Source of the DNA: an uncultured Clostridiaceae bacterium
Lineage (GTDB): Bacteria; Bacillota; Clostridia; Lachnospirales; Lachnospiraceae
Length of the DNA: 9,271 nucleotides
Reading direction: 5' to 3'
Assembly (NCBI GenBank): GCA_949948825.1
Contig: CATLIJ010000088.1
Coordinates: 1 to 9,271, forward strand
In this document: one piece after another, positions 1 through 5,652 of the stretch
How positions within the stretch are numbered: the first letter of the stretch is position 1
How the letters are laid out: every line of letters begins with the position of its first letter
The notes under the pieces: generated by a model
Told to the model about the DNA's origin: nothing
Database searches by the model: none
The model's input: only the letters and a program-made list of their open reading frames with translations
Position numbers and translations under genes: made by a program

Positions 1-647
1 TGGCGGTGGAACAGGAGCGGAACCGGATTGCCCAGGAGGTCCATGACACTACGGGACACACCCTGACCATGATACAATCCCTTTTGCGTCTGGCCCGTGT
101 GGAGTGGGAGAAAAGCGGGAGATTTCTGGAGAAAAAGGAAGCTTCCATGGAGGAATATCTGGTTCAGGCTCAGGAACTGGCAGTGGAGGGGATTCGGGAG
201 CTGCGCGTTTCCATCAATCAGCTTCGCCAGGGGACAAAAGACCAGTTAGTGACCCGGGGAGTTCTTCAGCTGGCCAAGCAGGTGAAAGAGCTGCAGGTGG
301 AGGTGGAGATTCAGGGACAGGACAGTATGGCCTATTGTTATTTGTCTCCTGTGGTTTATGAGTGTTTCCGGGAAGCAGTTACCAATTGCCTGAAACATGC
401 CCATGCCAGCCATATGGATGTGATTCTGAAATTTGAGGAAGAATGGCTTCGCCTTTATGTGTTTGACAATGGACAGGGATGCGGGCAGCTGGTGGAAAGC
501 AATGGGCTCCGGGGGATTCGAAACCGGGTGGAAATGGCTGGGGGGCAGGTGCGGATTTTGTCAATTCCCGGGGAGGGATTTCAGATTTTTATTGGTTTGC
601 CTGTGAAAGGAGAGGAGAGTCATGATTCGGGTAGTGATTGCAGATGA
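1..647 (+). CDS. Sensor histidine kinase, HisKA_3/NarX-DesK type, 5'-truncated by the window edge
   Basis: This is the cytoplasmic catalytic part of a two-component sensor kinase that autophosphorylates on His and hands the phosphate to the regulator encoded next. The reading frame is open to the window edge (first full codon at base 3), so the sensor and membrane part lies upstream. The GTG at base 6 falls inside the phosphoacceptor helix and is not a credible start. Numbering from that codon, the H-box ERNRIAQEVHD has the phospho-His at residue 13. The dimerisation helices run to about 75. The HATPase_c domain shows the N-box (FREAVTNCLKHA, Asn127), the G1 box DNGQG (154-158) and the G2 box GLRGI (167-171). 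The DxG and GLxGI forms are those of the HisKA_3 (NarL-partner) class. Its last 26 bp overlap the response regulator gene, which implies translational coupling. The stimulus cannot be inferred. Confidence 0.93.
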   Translation, partial: AVEQERNRIAQEVHDTTGHTLTMIQSLLRLARVEWEKSGRFLEKKEASMEEYLVQAQELAVEGIRELRVSINQLRQGTKDQLVTRGVLQLAKQVKELQVEVEIQGQDSMAYCYLSPVVYECFREAVTNCLKHAHASHMDVILKFEEEWLRLYVFDNGQGCGQLVESNGLRGIRNRVEMAGGQVRILSIPGEGFQIFIGLPVKGEESHDSGSDCR

Positions 648-1257
648 CATACCGATTCTGCGGCAGGGGCTTGCAGCGATTTTAGGGCAGGACCCGGAGC
701 TTTTGGTAGTGGGGCTTGGGGCAGACGGCAGGGAGGCATGGGAGCTGTGCAAGGAGACAAAACCAGATGTGGTTCTTATGGATATGCGGATGCCGGAATA
801 TGACGGGAGCTGGGGAATTAGCCGGATTAAAGCGGATTTTCCGGAGACTAAGGTTCTGGTGCTGACCACCTTTGATGATCAGGAGACTGTGGAGGCGGCA
901 GTGGCAAACGGCGCGGATGGTTATATTTTAAAGGAAATGGAGGACAGCCGGCTTCTTCAGTCTGTGAAGGCAGTGTGTGCCGGAATCCGGGTATTTGGAG
1001 ACAGTGTGTTCGAGGGAATGCGGCGGCAGATGGTTTTGGGGAAGGGAAAACCGGAAAAGGTGACGGGAATCACAGACCGGGAGAGGGACATTATGCGGTG
1101 CGTGGCCCGCGGTATGGACAATAAGGAGATTGCGGCGGAGCTGTTTCTGGCAGAGGGGACTGTGCGCAACAATATTTCCCGGCTGCTGGAAAAGTTAAAG
1201 CTAAAGGACCGGACTCAGCTGGCGGTATTCACAGTGAAGAATCAGCTGGATGGATGA
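622..1257 (+). CDS. Response regulator, NarL/FixJ (LuxR-HTH) family
   Basis: This is the DNA-binding partner of the kinase just upstream. The 211-residue length is normal for the family. The receiver domain covers residues 1-118: acidic pocket Asp8-Asp9, phosphoacceptor Asp54 in VVLMDMRMP, switch Thr82/Thr83 in LVLTTFDD, and conserved Lys104 in YILKEM. A linker leads to a LuxR-type helix-turn-helix (about 148-206), recognisable by TDRERDIMRCVARGMDNKEIA and the recognition-helix segment EGTVRNNISRLLEKL. The ATG at 622 is preceded by a long purine-rich Shine-Dalgarno stretch (AAAGGAGAGGAGAG, 606-619), which supports this start inside the kinase gene. In Firmicutes such pairs often control ABC transporters or envelope-stress genes, but the target is not in view. 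Nothing in the sequence shows it controls the downstream NADAR/PARG genes. Confidence 0.95.
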   Translation: MIRVVIADDIPILRQGLAAILGQDPELLVVGLGADGREAWELCKETKPDVVLMDMRMPEYDGSWGISRIKADFPETKVLVLTTFDDQETVEAAVANGADGYILKEMEDSRLLQSVKAVCAGIRVFGDSVFEGMRRQMVLGKGKPEKVTGITDRERDIMRCVARGMDNKEIAAELFLAEGTVRNNISRLLEKLKLKDRTQLAVFTVKNQLDG

Positions 1258-1269
1258 AAGCAGGGCAGG

Positions 1270-1291
1270 TTCCTGTGATTTTTAACATGAA
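1270..1291. promoter_or_regulatory. Imperfect 22-bp dyad, possible operator ahead of the NADAR gene
   Basis: TTCCTGTGA (1270-1278) and TAACATGAA (1283-1291) flank a TTTT centre and pair at 7 of 9 positions. The dyad lies in the 113-bp gap between the response regulator stop and the preferred NADAR start. The inner TGTGA/TAACA half-sites loosely recall Crp/Fnr-family operators, but the spacer is 4 rather than 6 bases. No convincing -35/-10 pair was found near it, so function is speculative. Confidence 0.25.
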
Positions 1292-1360
1292 CCAGATGAG
1301 CTTGAGGCAGGTGCTTATGATTTTGCAACATGAGTCAGGTGAGAGCGGGTTTTATGAGAA

Positions 1361-1365
1361 GGGAG
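1361..1365 (+). promoter_or_regulatory. Ribosome binding site deciding the NADAR start
   Basis: GGGAG lies 5 nt before the ATG at 1371. The upstream in-frame ATG at 1254, which overlaps the preceding stop codon as ATGA, has no comparable Shine-Dalgarno sequence. The 39 residues it would add do not look like part of the NADAR fold. Confidence 0.65.
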
Positions 1366-1370
1366 AATTT

Positions 1371-1928
1371 ATGATTTATAATGTGGAGGATTTAAAAAGG
1401 GCTTATGAGGAAGGGCAGCGGTTTAAGTTTCTCTTTTTCTGGGGGCATACGCCGGCAAAGGACGGGCACATTTATGAGGCATGTTTTAGTCAGTGGTGGC
1501 AGTGCAGGTTTCAGGTGGACCATGTGGAGTATAGTTGTGCCGAGCAGTTTATGATGGCAGAAAAGGCCAGAATGTTTGGGGATGAGGAAATGCTTGCAAA
1601 AATTATGGAAGCTTCCCAGCCAAAGGAAATGAAAGCTTATGGTCGGGCAGTAAGGAATTTTCAAAAGGAACAGTGGGATGCTTCCTGCTATTCTATCGTC
1701 AAACGGGGGAATGAGGCCAAGTTCTCACAGAATCCAGAGCTTTTGGAGTTTTTAAAGGGAACCAGAAAAAGGATTCTGGCAGAGGCAAGCCCCAGGGACC
1801 GGATTTGGGGGATTGGGATGGGAAAGGCCAATCCAGATGCAGAATGTCCTTTAAAATGGCGGGGGAAAAATCTTTTGGGATTTGCCCTGACAGAGGTGAG
1901 GGATGGTTTTTTGAAAGAGGAGGAGTGA
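1371..1928 (+). CDS. NADAR-domain (YbiA/COG3236-like, DUF1768) N-glycosidase
   Basis: This is a single-domain NADAR protein of 185 residues from the ATG at 1371. Established family roles are cleavage of N-glycosidic bonds in early riboflavin-pathway intermediates and, in DarT1-associated members, removal of ADP-ribose from guanine in DNA. Visible family motifs, numbered from this start, are FLFFWGH (20-26), CFSQWW (38-43), the CAEQFMMAEKARMFGD helix (56-71), NEAKFSQNPEL (114-124), IWGIGMG (145-151) and GKNLLGFALTEVR (165-177). All the usual blocks are present and uninterrupted. The protein has no signal peptide or membrane segment, so it is cytoplasmic. A longer form starting at 1254 (224 residues) is possible but lacks a ribosome binding site. 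The stop is one base before the PARG start, a layout expected for co-translation. The family call is firm; the substrate (riboflavin intermediate, ADP-ribosylated nucleobase, or other NAD-derived molecule) is open. Confidence 0.88.
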   Translation: MIYNVEDLKRAYEEGQRFKFLFFWGHTPAKDGHIYEACFSQWWQCRFQVDHVEYSCAEQFMMAEKARMFGDEEMLAKIMEASQPKEMKAYGRAVRNFQKEQWDASCYSIVKRGNEAKFSQNPELLEFLKGTRKRILAEASPRDRIWGIGMGKANPDAECPLKWRGKNLLGFALTEVRDGFLKEEE

Positions 1929-1929
1929 T

Positions 1930-2787
1930 ATGGACCGAAAGGCAGTTGCAAGAGAGACGATTGAAATTATGAGGCAAGGGTATTATGTCCTTCCAGACGG
2001 AAAGAAAATTGGGCTGAAAAAGGAACTGGAACATTCCATCCAGTGCAGCCGGTTGATTACCCCAAAGGAGGGACAGGAGCTTTTGGAGTCTTATGAGAAG
2101 AATATTTCTCAGAAAAAGGAGAACAAAACTTTTCAGAAAGCAAAGGCAGAGAACCGGGTGGAGAACCTTTCCACTGTGGATGCCATTTTTAAGCTAAAAA
2201 AAGAGGGAAAGAAAGACATCGGGGTGCTGAATTTTGCCAGTGCCAAGAATCCGGGGGGCGGTTTTCTCAATGGGGCTATGGCGCAGGAGGAGAGTCTGGC
2301 TGCGTCCGGCATTTTATATCGAACGCTGGTGGCCCATGAGGAATATTATCAGGTGAACCGGGCCAACCGTTCTATGATGTATACGGATTATGGAATCTAT
2401 TCTCCGGATGTAGTGTTTTTCCGGGACGGAAGGTTTGCTCTGGTGGAGGAGCCAGTGCAGGCTTCTGTGCTGACCTTGCCAGCAGTCAATATGGGACAGG
2501 TGATTTTAAAGGGGGAGGATGCAGAGCAGGCGGAACAGGTTATGAGAAGGCGGATGAAGCTGGCGCTGGCAGTTTTTGCAGCCCAGGGAGCCCGCAATCT
2601 GGTTTTGGGGGCTTATGGCTGTGGAGTATTCCGCAATGACCCCAAAAAAGTGGCAGGCTGGTGGAAAGAGCTTTTGGATGAGGAGATGGGAGTGTTTTTT
2701 GATTCGGTATTTCATGCAGTGCTGGACCGGTCCCGGGGTCAGAATTCCTGCATTGGGGCTTTTGAGGCCTGTTTTTCGGAAGCTTAG
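1930..2787 (+). CDS. TIGR02452-type microbial poly(ADP-ribose) glycohydrolase (macrodomain)
   Basis: This is a 285-residue protein of the bacterial PARG (TIGR02452) family, whose characterised members hydrolyse the ribose-ribose bonds of poly(ADP-ribose). The N-terminal helical region (about 1-95) begins in the usual way (RETIEIMRQGYYV). The macrodomain follows, with VLNFASAKNPGGGFL (99-113) leading into the catalytic signature GGG-X7-QEE: GGG at 109-111 and the Glu pair at 120-121. Later blocks are TDYGIYSPDVVFFRD (152-166), PAVNMGQ (184-190) and LVLGAYGCGVFRNDP (225-239). All catalytic elements seem intact. The ATG follows the NADAR stop by one base and has a strong AGGAGG-like site inside the end of that gene (GAGGAGG, 1917-1923). 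There is no secretion signal. Few bacteria make poly(ADP-ribose), so the real substrate may be a mono-ADP-ribosylated target or free ADP-ribose derivatives; that is inference. Confidence 0.9.
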   Translation: MDRKAVARETIEIMRQGYYVLPDGKKIGLKKELEHSIQCSRLITPKEGQELLESYEKNISQKKENKTFQKAKAENRVENLSTVDAIFKLKKEGKKDIGVLNFASAKNPGGGFLNGAMAQEESLAASGILYRTLVAHEEYYQVNRANRSMMYTDYGIYSPDVVFFRDGRFALVEEPVQASVLTLPAVNMGQVILKGEDAEQAEQVMRRRMKLALAVFAAQGARNLVLGAYGCGVFRNDPKKVAGWWKELLDEEMGVFFDSVFHAVLDRSRGQNSCIGAFEACFSEA

Positions 2788-2801
2788 GAGCAAAAGAAAA
2801 G

Positions 2802-3470
2802 ATGAAAATTATGATTGTGGAGGATGACAAGCCTTTAGCAGAGGAGATTGGAGCTTTTTTGCAGCGGTGGGGCTATGAGGTGGTAAATGCCGTGCAGTTT
2901 GACCGGATTGCAGAGGAATTTTCCATACATCGGCCCCAGCTGGTATTAATGGATATTAATTTGCCTTTTTATGATGGATTTTACTGGTGCGGGCAGATTC
3001 GGCAGATTTCAGAGGCGCCGATTTTATATATCAGCAGCCGCAGTGATGACCGGGATAAAATCATGGCCATTGCCTGGGGAGGAGATGACTATGTGGAAAA
3101 ACCTTTTCAGCTGGAATTTCTGCGGGCAAAGGTTCAGGCAATTTTGCGGCGGACTTATCAGTACAAAGTCCGGGAGCAGATATTTTTAGGAGAGGGATTG
3201 TGTTTTGATCAGGAACAGCAGTCTTTGTACCAGAGCGGTAAAGAGATTGAGCTGACAAAGATGGAGCGGCGGGTGTTTTCCAGACTGGCAGAGAGCAGGC
3301 CGGATGTGGTGAGCCGGGAAGAACTGATGATGAATTTGTGGGATACAGATGAGTATGTGTCGGACGGAACCCTGACTACAATCATTTGCCGTCTGCGGGG
3401 CAAGCTGAAGGCGGCCTGCGGACGGGAGGTGATTCTGACGAAAAAGGGGCAGGGATATTCTCTTTTGTGA
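2802..3470 (+). CDS. Response regulator, OmpR/PhoB (winged-helix) family, BceR-like
   Basis: This is a 222-residue transcription factor paired with the BceS-like kinase at 3746. In the receiver domain (1-115) Asp8-Asp9 form the acidic pocket, Asp51 (VLMDINLP) is the phosphoacceptor, Ser78/Ser79 occupy the switch position and Lys100 (YVEKPF) is conserved. A winged-helix Trans_reg_C domain covers about 126-222, with ELTKMERRVFSRLAE, recognition-helix region SDGTLTTIICRLRGKL and terminal wing KKGQGYSLL. An AGGAG at 2786-2790 precedes the ATG by 11 nt. The gene starts 14 nt after the PARG stop with no visible promoter between them, so it may be transcribed from upstream. By analogy with BceRS-BceAB systems it should activate the transporter promoter near 4778-4844. 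Oddly, a repeat array separates it from its kinase, where these genes usually abut or overlap. Confidence 0.95.
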   Translation: MKIMIVEDDKPLAEEIGAFLQRWGYEVVNAVQFDRIAEEFSIHRPQLVLMDINLPFYDGFYWCGQIRQISEAPILYISSRSDDRDKIMAIAWGGDDYVEKPFQLEFLRAKVQAILRRTYQYKVREQIFLGEGLCFDQEQQSLYQSGKEIELTKMERRVFSRLAESRPDVVSREELMMNLWDTDEYVSDGTLTTIICRLRGKLKAACGREVILTKKGQGYSLL

Positions 3471-3478
3471 AGCGGGGA

Positions 3479-3720
3479 GGGCCTGTGGGTTTTGTGGGGA
3501 GCGAGAAGGAGGAGGGGCCTGCAGGTTTTTGTGGGGAGTGAGAAAGGGGAAGGGACTGAGGGTTTTTGTGAGAAGTGAGAAGGGGAAGGGACCGCGGTTC
3601 TTGTGGGGGCGAGAAGGGGGAAGGGACCGCAGGTTTTTGTGGGAGTGAGAAGAGGGAGGGGACCGAGGTTCTTTTTTGAGAAGTGAGAAGGAACCGCGTT
3701 TTTTTGCGGGAAGAGGGATG
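3479..3720 (+). repeat. Seven degenerate ~36-bp G-rich tandem repeats between regulator and kinase
   Basis: This stretch fills nearly all of the 275-bp gap between the two genes. Units can be laid out at 3479-3514, 3515-3551, 3552-3587, 3588-3622, 3623-3658, 3659-3689 and 3690-3720; the first five are 35-37 bp and the last two 31 bp. Each unit follows the order GGGACCGCAGG, a run of T, GTGGGAGTGAGAAG, then G/A-rich sequence ending GAA. The + strand is extremely G/A-rich, with many GGG or GGGG runs. The short piece before the kinase start (GGGAGTTTTTGGAGAA) resembles a worn partial unit. It is not a CRISPR array, because the whole unit repeats and there are no unique spacers. I see no gene here. 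It may be a chance slippage expansion, or it may affect mRNA structure and the regulator-to-kinase expression ratio. Confidence 0.85.
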
Positions 3721-3735
3721 ATATTGGGAGTTTTT

Positions 3736-3739
3736 GGAG
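3736..3739 (+). promoter_or_regulatory. Ribosome binding site deciding the BceS-like kinase start
   Basis: GGAG sits 6 nt before the ATG at 3746. The alternative in-frame TTG at 3734 overlaps this site and has only a GGGAG 3 nt upstream, too close for efficient initiation. Confidence 0.6.
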
Positions 3740-3745
3740 AAAAAT

Positions 3746-4759
3746 ATGGAATTGATTTTGGCTTATGGTAAAAAGCGGGGAGGAAATATTGGGTTTGTCG
3801 TTTTGATTTTTGCTGCGTTTCATTCTTATTTTTTCTTTTTTCTTCAGGATGGACGTGTAGAATATCTACTGTATCTGGATTTCCTTCTGCTTATATTGTC
3901 TTTGGCATTTGTCATTGCAGATTATCTTCAGTTTGTGAGAAGCCAAAAGCTTCTGGAGGAACTGATGAAACAGAAGGGGCTGGCCTGCCGGATGGGGATT
4001 CCTTTTGAAAATCAGAATCTGTCAGAGCATGATGTGAGAATTTTGGAGGAGCAGCTGGAGAGTCAATTTCAGGAGAACTGCGAGTTGCAGGATTATGTAG
4101 CCAAATGGTGCCATGAGATGAAGCTGCCTTTGTCAACGGGTTTTTTGATTGAAGAACAAATTCCTGACAGCAGGCTTCGGGGCGCTATGAGGGAACAGCT
4201 GGAGCGGATGAATCAGCAGGTTAGCTCCCTTTTATCCGGGTGCAGGCTGCAGAGTCCTTTATTTGATTTGCAGGTGAGAAGGGTATCCTTAAAGGAGTGC
4301 GTGAGGACTTCTGTTCATAATAATCAGTTCTTTTTAATTCAGAAAAGGTTTACTTTAAGTGTGGATGTGGGGGAGGAGATGGTTTACTCAGATCCGTCAT
4401 GGCTGGTTTATGTGTTGGATCAGCTGATTTATAATGCAGTGAAATATGCCAAAGATTCAGAACCGGTTCTTAAGCTTTGGGCCAAGAGAGAGAAGCAGAC
4501 CATCCGGCTTTTTGTGGAGGATCATGGAGTTGGGATTCCGACGGGGGATCTCCCAAGAATTTTTGAGAAGGGATTTACCGGACAGAATTGTCATAATGGA
4601 AAATACAAATCAACTGGCATGGGACTTTATATGGCAGCGAAAATCATAAAGAGAATGGGGCATGAGCTGCTTGTGGAGAGTGAGTATGGGGTGTATAGCA
4701 GATTTTGTATTGTGTTTCAGGAAAATGAGTTTTTTGGTAACAGTTTCCCTGCTGTCTGA
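3746..4759 (+). CDS. BceS-like intramembrane-sensing histidine kinase
   Basis: This is a 337-residue membrane kinase. Two hydrophobic helices (about 14-33 and 40-60) are joined by a loop of roughly seven residues (QDGRVEY), so there is no extracellular sensor domain. That is typical of kinases that read the state of a BceAB-type transporter instead of binding ligand themselves. After a coiled linker (66-118) comes the H-box KWCHEMKLPLS with phospho-His123 in the HExKxP form of this subfamily. The HATPase_c domain has the N-box LDQLIYNAVKYAK (Asn230), G1 box EDHGVGIP (258-265), F-box RIFEKGFTG (271-279) and G2 box STGMGLYMA (289-297). All catalytic elements look intact. Its partner is the regulator at 2802, and the transporter it should monitor begins 125 bp downstream. 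The specific antibiotic or peptide is not deducible. Confidence 0.93.
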   Translation: MELILAYGKKRGGNIGFVVLIFAAFHSYFFFFLQDGRVEYLLYLDFLLLILSLAFVIADYLQFVRSQKLLEELMKQKGLACRMGIPFENQNLSEHDVRILEEQLESQFQENCELQDYVAKWCHEMKLPLSTGFLIEEQIPDSRLRGAMREQLERMNQQVSSLLSGCRLQSPLFDLQVRRVSLKECVRTSVHNNQFFLIQKRFTLSVDVGEEMVYSDPSWLVYVLDQLIYNAVKYAKDSEPVLKLWAKREKQTIRLFVEDHGVGIPTGDLPRIFEKGFTGQNCHNGKYKSTGMGLYMAAKIIKRMGHELLVESEYGVYSRFCIVFQENEFFGNSFPAV

Positions 4760-4765
4760 ACTGTT
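4739..4765. repeat. 7-bp inverted repeat straddling the kinase stop codon
   Basis: AACAGTT (4739-4745) and AACTGTT (4759-4765) are perfect complements around a 13-nt loop, and the kinase TGA (4757-4759) lies at the loop/stem edge. The stem is A/T-rich and followed only by a weak T stretch (GTATGTTTT), so at best it is a leaky terminator or an mRNA end-protecting hairpin. Confidence 0.3.
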
Positions 4766-4777
4766 GTATGTTTTGAC

Positions 4778-4817
4778 GAATGTAAGACTGGAGACCGTTT
4801 TGTAATGGGAATGTAAG
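4778..4817 (+). promoter_or_regulatory. Three TGTAA boxes, candidate binding site for the OmpR-type regulator
   Basis: TGTAA occurs at 4781-4785, 4801-4805 and 4812-4816. The last two are 11 bp apart, one helical turn, the usual phasing of direct half-sites bound by OmpR-family dimers. The first and third are part of a perfect 9-bp direct repeat GAATGTAAG (4778-4786 and 4809-4817), 31 bp apart or about three turns. The boxes end next to the expected -35 position of the transporter promoter. Regulator binding is inference. Confidence 0.5.
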
Positions 4818-4844
4818 GATTTTTTGCTTCTGCTTTTGTACAAT
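4816..4844 (+). promoter_or_regulatory. Probable activator-dependent promoter of the BceAB-like transporter
   Basis: TACAAT at 4839-4844 is a good -10 hexamer, partly inside the palindrome TTGTACAA (4836-4843). The -35 region 17 bp upstream (4816-4821, AGGATT) does not match TTGACA. A good -10 with a poor -35 directly beside phased TGTAA boxes is what is expected of a promoter needing an activator. Transcription would start near 4851, giving a short leader. Confidence 0.45.
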
Positions 4845-4870
4845 AGATTTGATAAATGATCTGAATTGCA

Positions 4871-4878
4871 GGGAGGAG
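4871..4878 (+). promoter_or_regulatory. Ribosome binding site deciding the ABC ATPase start
   Basis: GGGAGGAG lies 6 nt before the ATG at 4885. The upstream in-frame TTG at 4849 would place this strong site inside the coding region and lacks its own. Confidence 0.8.
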
Positions 4879-4884
4879 ATTTTT

Positions 4885-5652
4885 ATGAAGGATAACAAAG
4901 TGGCAGAAGTGAAAAATCTGGTAAAAAGTTATGGAGCAAAGGGGTTTTTGACCAAAGTGCTAAAGGGCGTTGATCTGGAAATTCAAAAGAAGGATTTTAT
5001 TGCTGTAATGGGGCCGTCAGGATCTGGCAAGACTACACTTTTAAACATTTTGTCCACCATTGATAAGCCTACCCAGGGAGTAGTTATGGTGGATGGGAGG
5101 GATGTCTCCAAAATGCCAAACAGAGAGCTGTCCAAGCTGCGGCGGGACAAGATTGGTTTTATTTTTCAGGACTATAATCTTTTGGATACCATGAGTCTTC
5201 AGGACAATATCGCTTTGCCTTTGGCTATGAGCGGAGTTTCCGGAAAGGAGTGTATCCAAAAGACCGGGGAGCTGGCCCGAATGTTTGGGCTGGAGGAGCA
5301 TTTATCGAAATACCCTTATCAGCTGTCCGGAGGGCAGAAGCAAAGGGGAGCAGCCTGTCGTGCATTGATCACAGAGCCAGAAATAATTTTTGCCGACGAG
5401 CCTACAGGGGCTTTGGATTCCAAATCAAGCAGAGAGCTTTTGGAATGTCTGAGGAAGGTAAATGAACATGGTCAGGCAGCAATATTGATGGTGACTCATG
5501 ACCCATTCAGTGCGTCTTATGCAAGAGATGTGTATATGCTAAGGGATGGCAGGATTATCTGCCGAATCAGCCGTGGTTCTGACCGGAAGGAGTTTTATGA
5601 CAGGATTATTGACGTACAAACTTCCATGGGAGGTGATTTTTCGTGGGAATGA
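4885..5652 (+). CDS. ABC transporter ATP-binding protein, BceA-like
   Basis: This is the 255-residue ATPase that powers the permease encoded next; in BceAB-type systems the complex frees membrane targets from antimicrobial peptides such as bacitracin or lantibiotics. Motifs in order are Walker A GPSGSGKT (43-50), Q-loop FIFQDYNLLD (Gln95), ABC signature LSGGQKQR (147-154), Walker B IIFADEP (167-173) followed by the D-loop TGALDSKSS, and H-loop VTHD (His205). The sequence class is that of the MacB/LolD/BceA group (TGALDS is typical). The ATG at 4885 has an excellent ribosome binding site. The 3' end overlaps the permease start by 4-10 bp depending on which permease start is used, indicating translational coupling. 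The adjacent BceS-like kinase supports a peptide-sensing and resistance role over a lipoprotein-export role. Substrate is unknown. Confidence 0.95.
   Translation: MKDNKVAEVKNLVKSYGAKGFLTKVLKGVDLEIQKKDFIAVMGPSGSGKTTLLNILSTIDKPTQGVVMVDGRDVSKMPNRELSKLRRDKIGFIFQDYNLLDTMSLQDNIALPLAMSGVSGKECIQKTGELARMFGLEEHLSKYPYQLSGGQKQRGAACRALITEPEIIFADEPTGALDSKSSRELLECLRKVNEHGQAAILMVTHDPFSASYARDVYMLRDGRIICRISRGSDRKEFYDRIIDVQTSMGGDFSWE
5628..5636 (+). promoter_or_regulatory. Ribosome binding site for the permease, favouring a GTG start
   Basis: GGGAGGTGA lies 6 nt before the GTG at 5643 but 12 nt before the ATG at 5649 (which overlaps the ATPase stop as ATGA) and 15 nt before the ATG at 5652. Spacing favours GTG. 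The alternatives change the product by only two or three residues. Confidence 0.55.

Noticed and set aside
1254..1370. Extended N-terminus of the NADAR protein from the ATG overlapping the regulator stop
   Set aside because: There is no ribosome binding site, the 39 residues do not fit the NADAR fold, and a good GGGAG site precedes the ATG at 1371. ATGA coupling remains possible, so this is a preference and not proof.
1371..2787. DarTG-type toxin-antitoxin system
   Set aside because: The NADAR and macrodomain proteins could both be antitoxin-like, but no DarT or other ADP-ribosyltransferase gene is found on either side within the window.
3479..3720. CRISPR array
   Set aside because: The units repeat along their whole length with gradual divergence. 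There are no near-identical repeats alternating with unique spacers, and no cas genes nearby.
3209..3823. A 204-codon open frame on the minus strand that reads the repeat array as a Pro/Thr-rich dodecapeptide repeat
   Set aside because: It opens because the ~36-bp period equals 12 codons and the array is G/A-rich on the other strand. It runs antisense into the conserved C-terminus of the response regulator and the N-terminus of the kinase, has no Shine-Dalgarno site before its ATG, and resembles no family I know.
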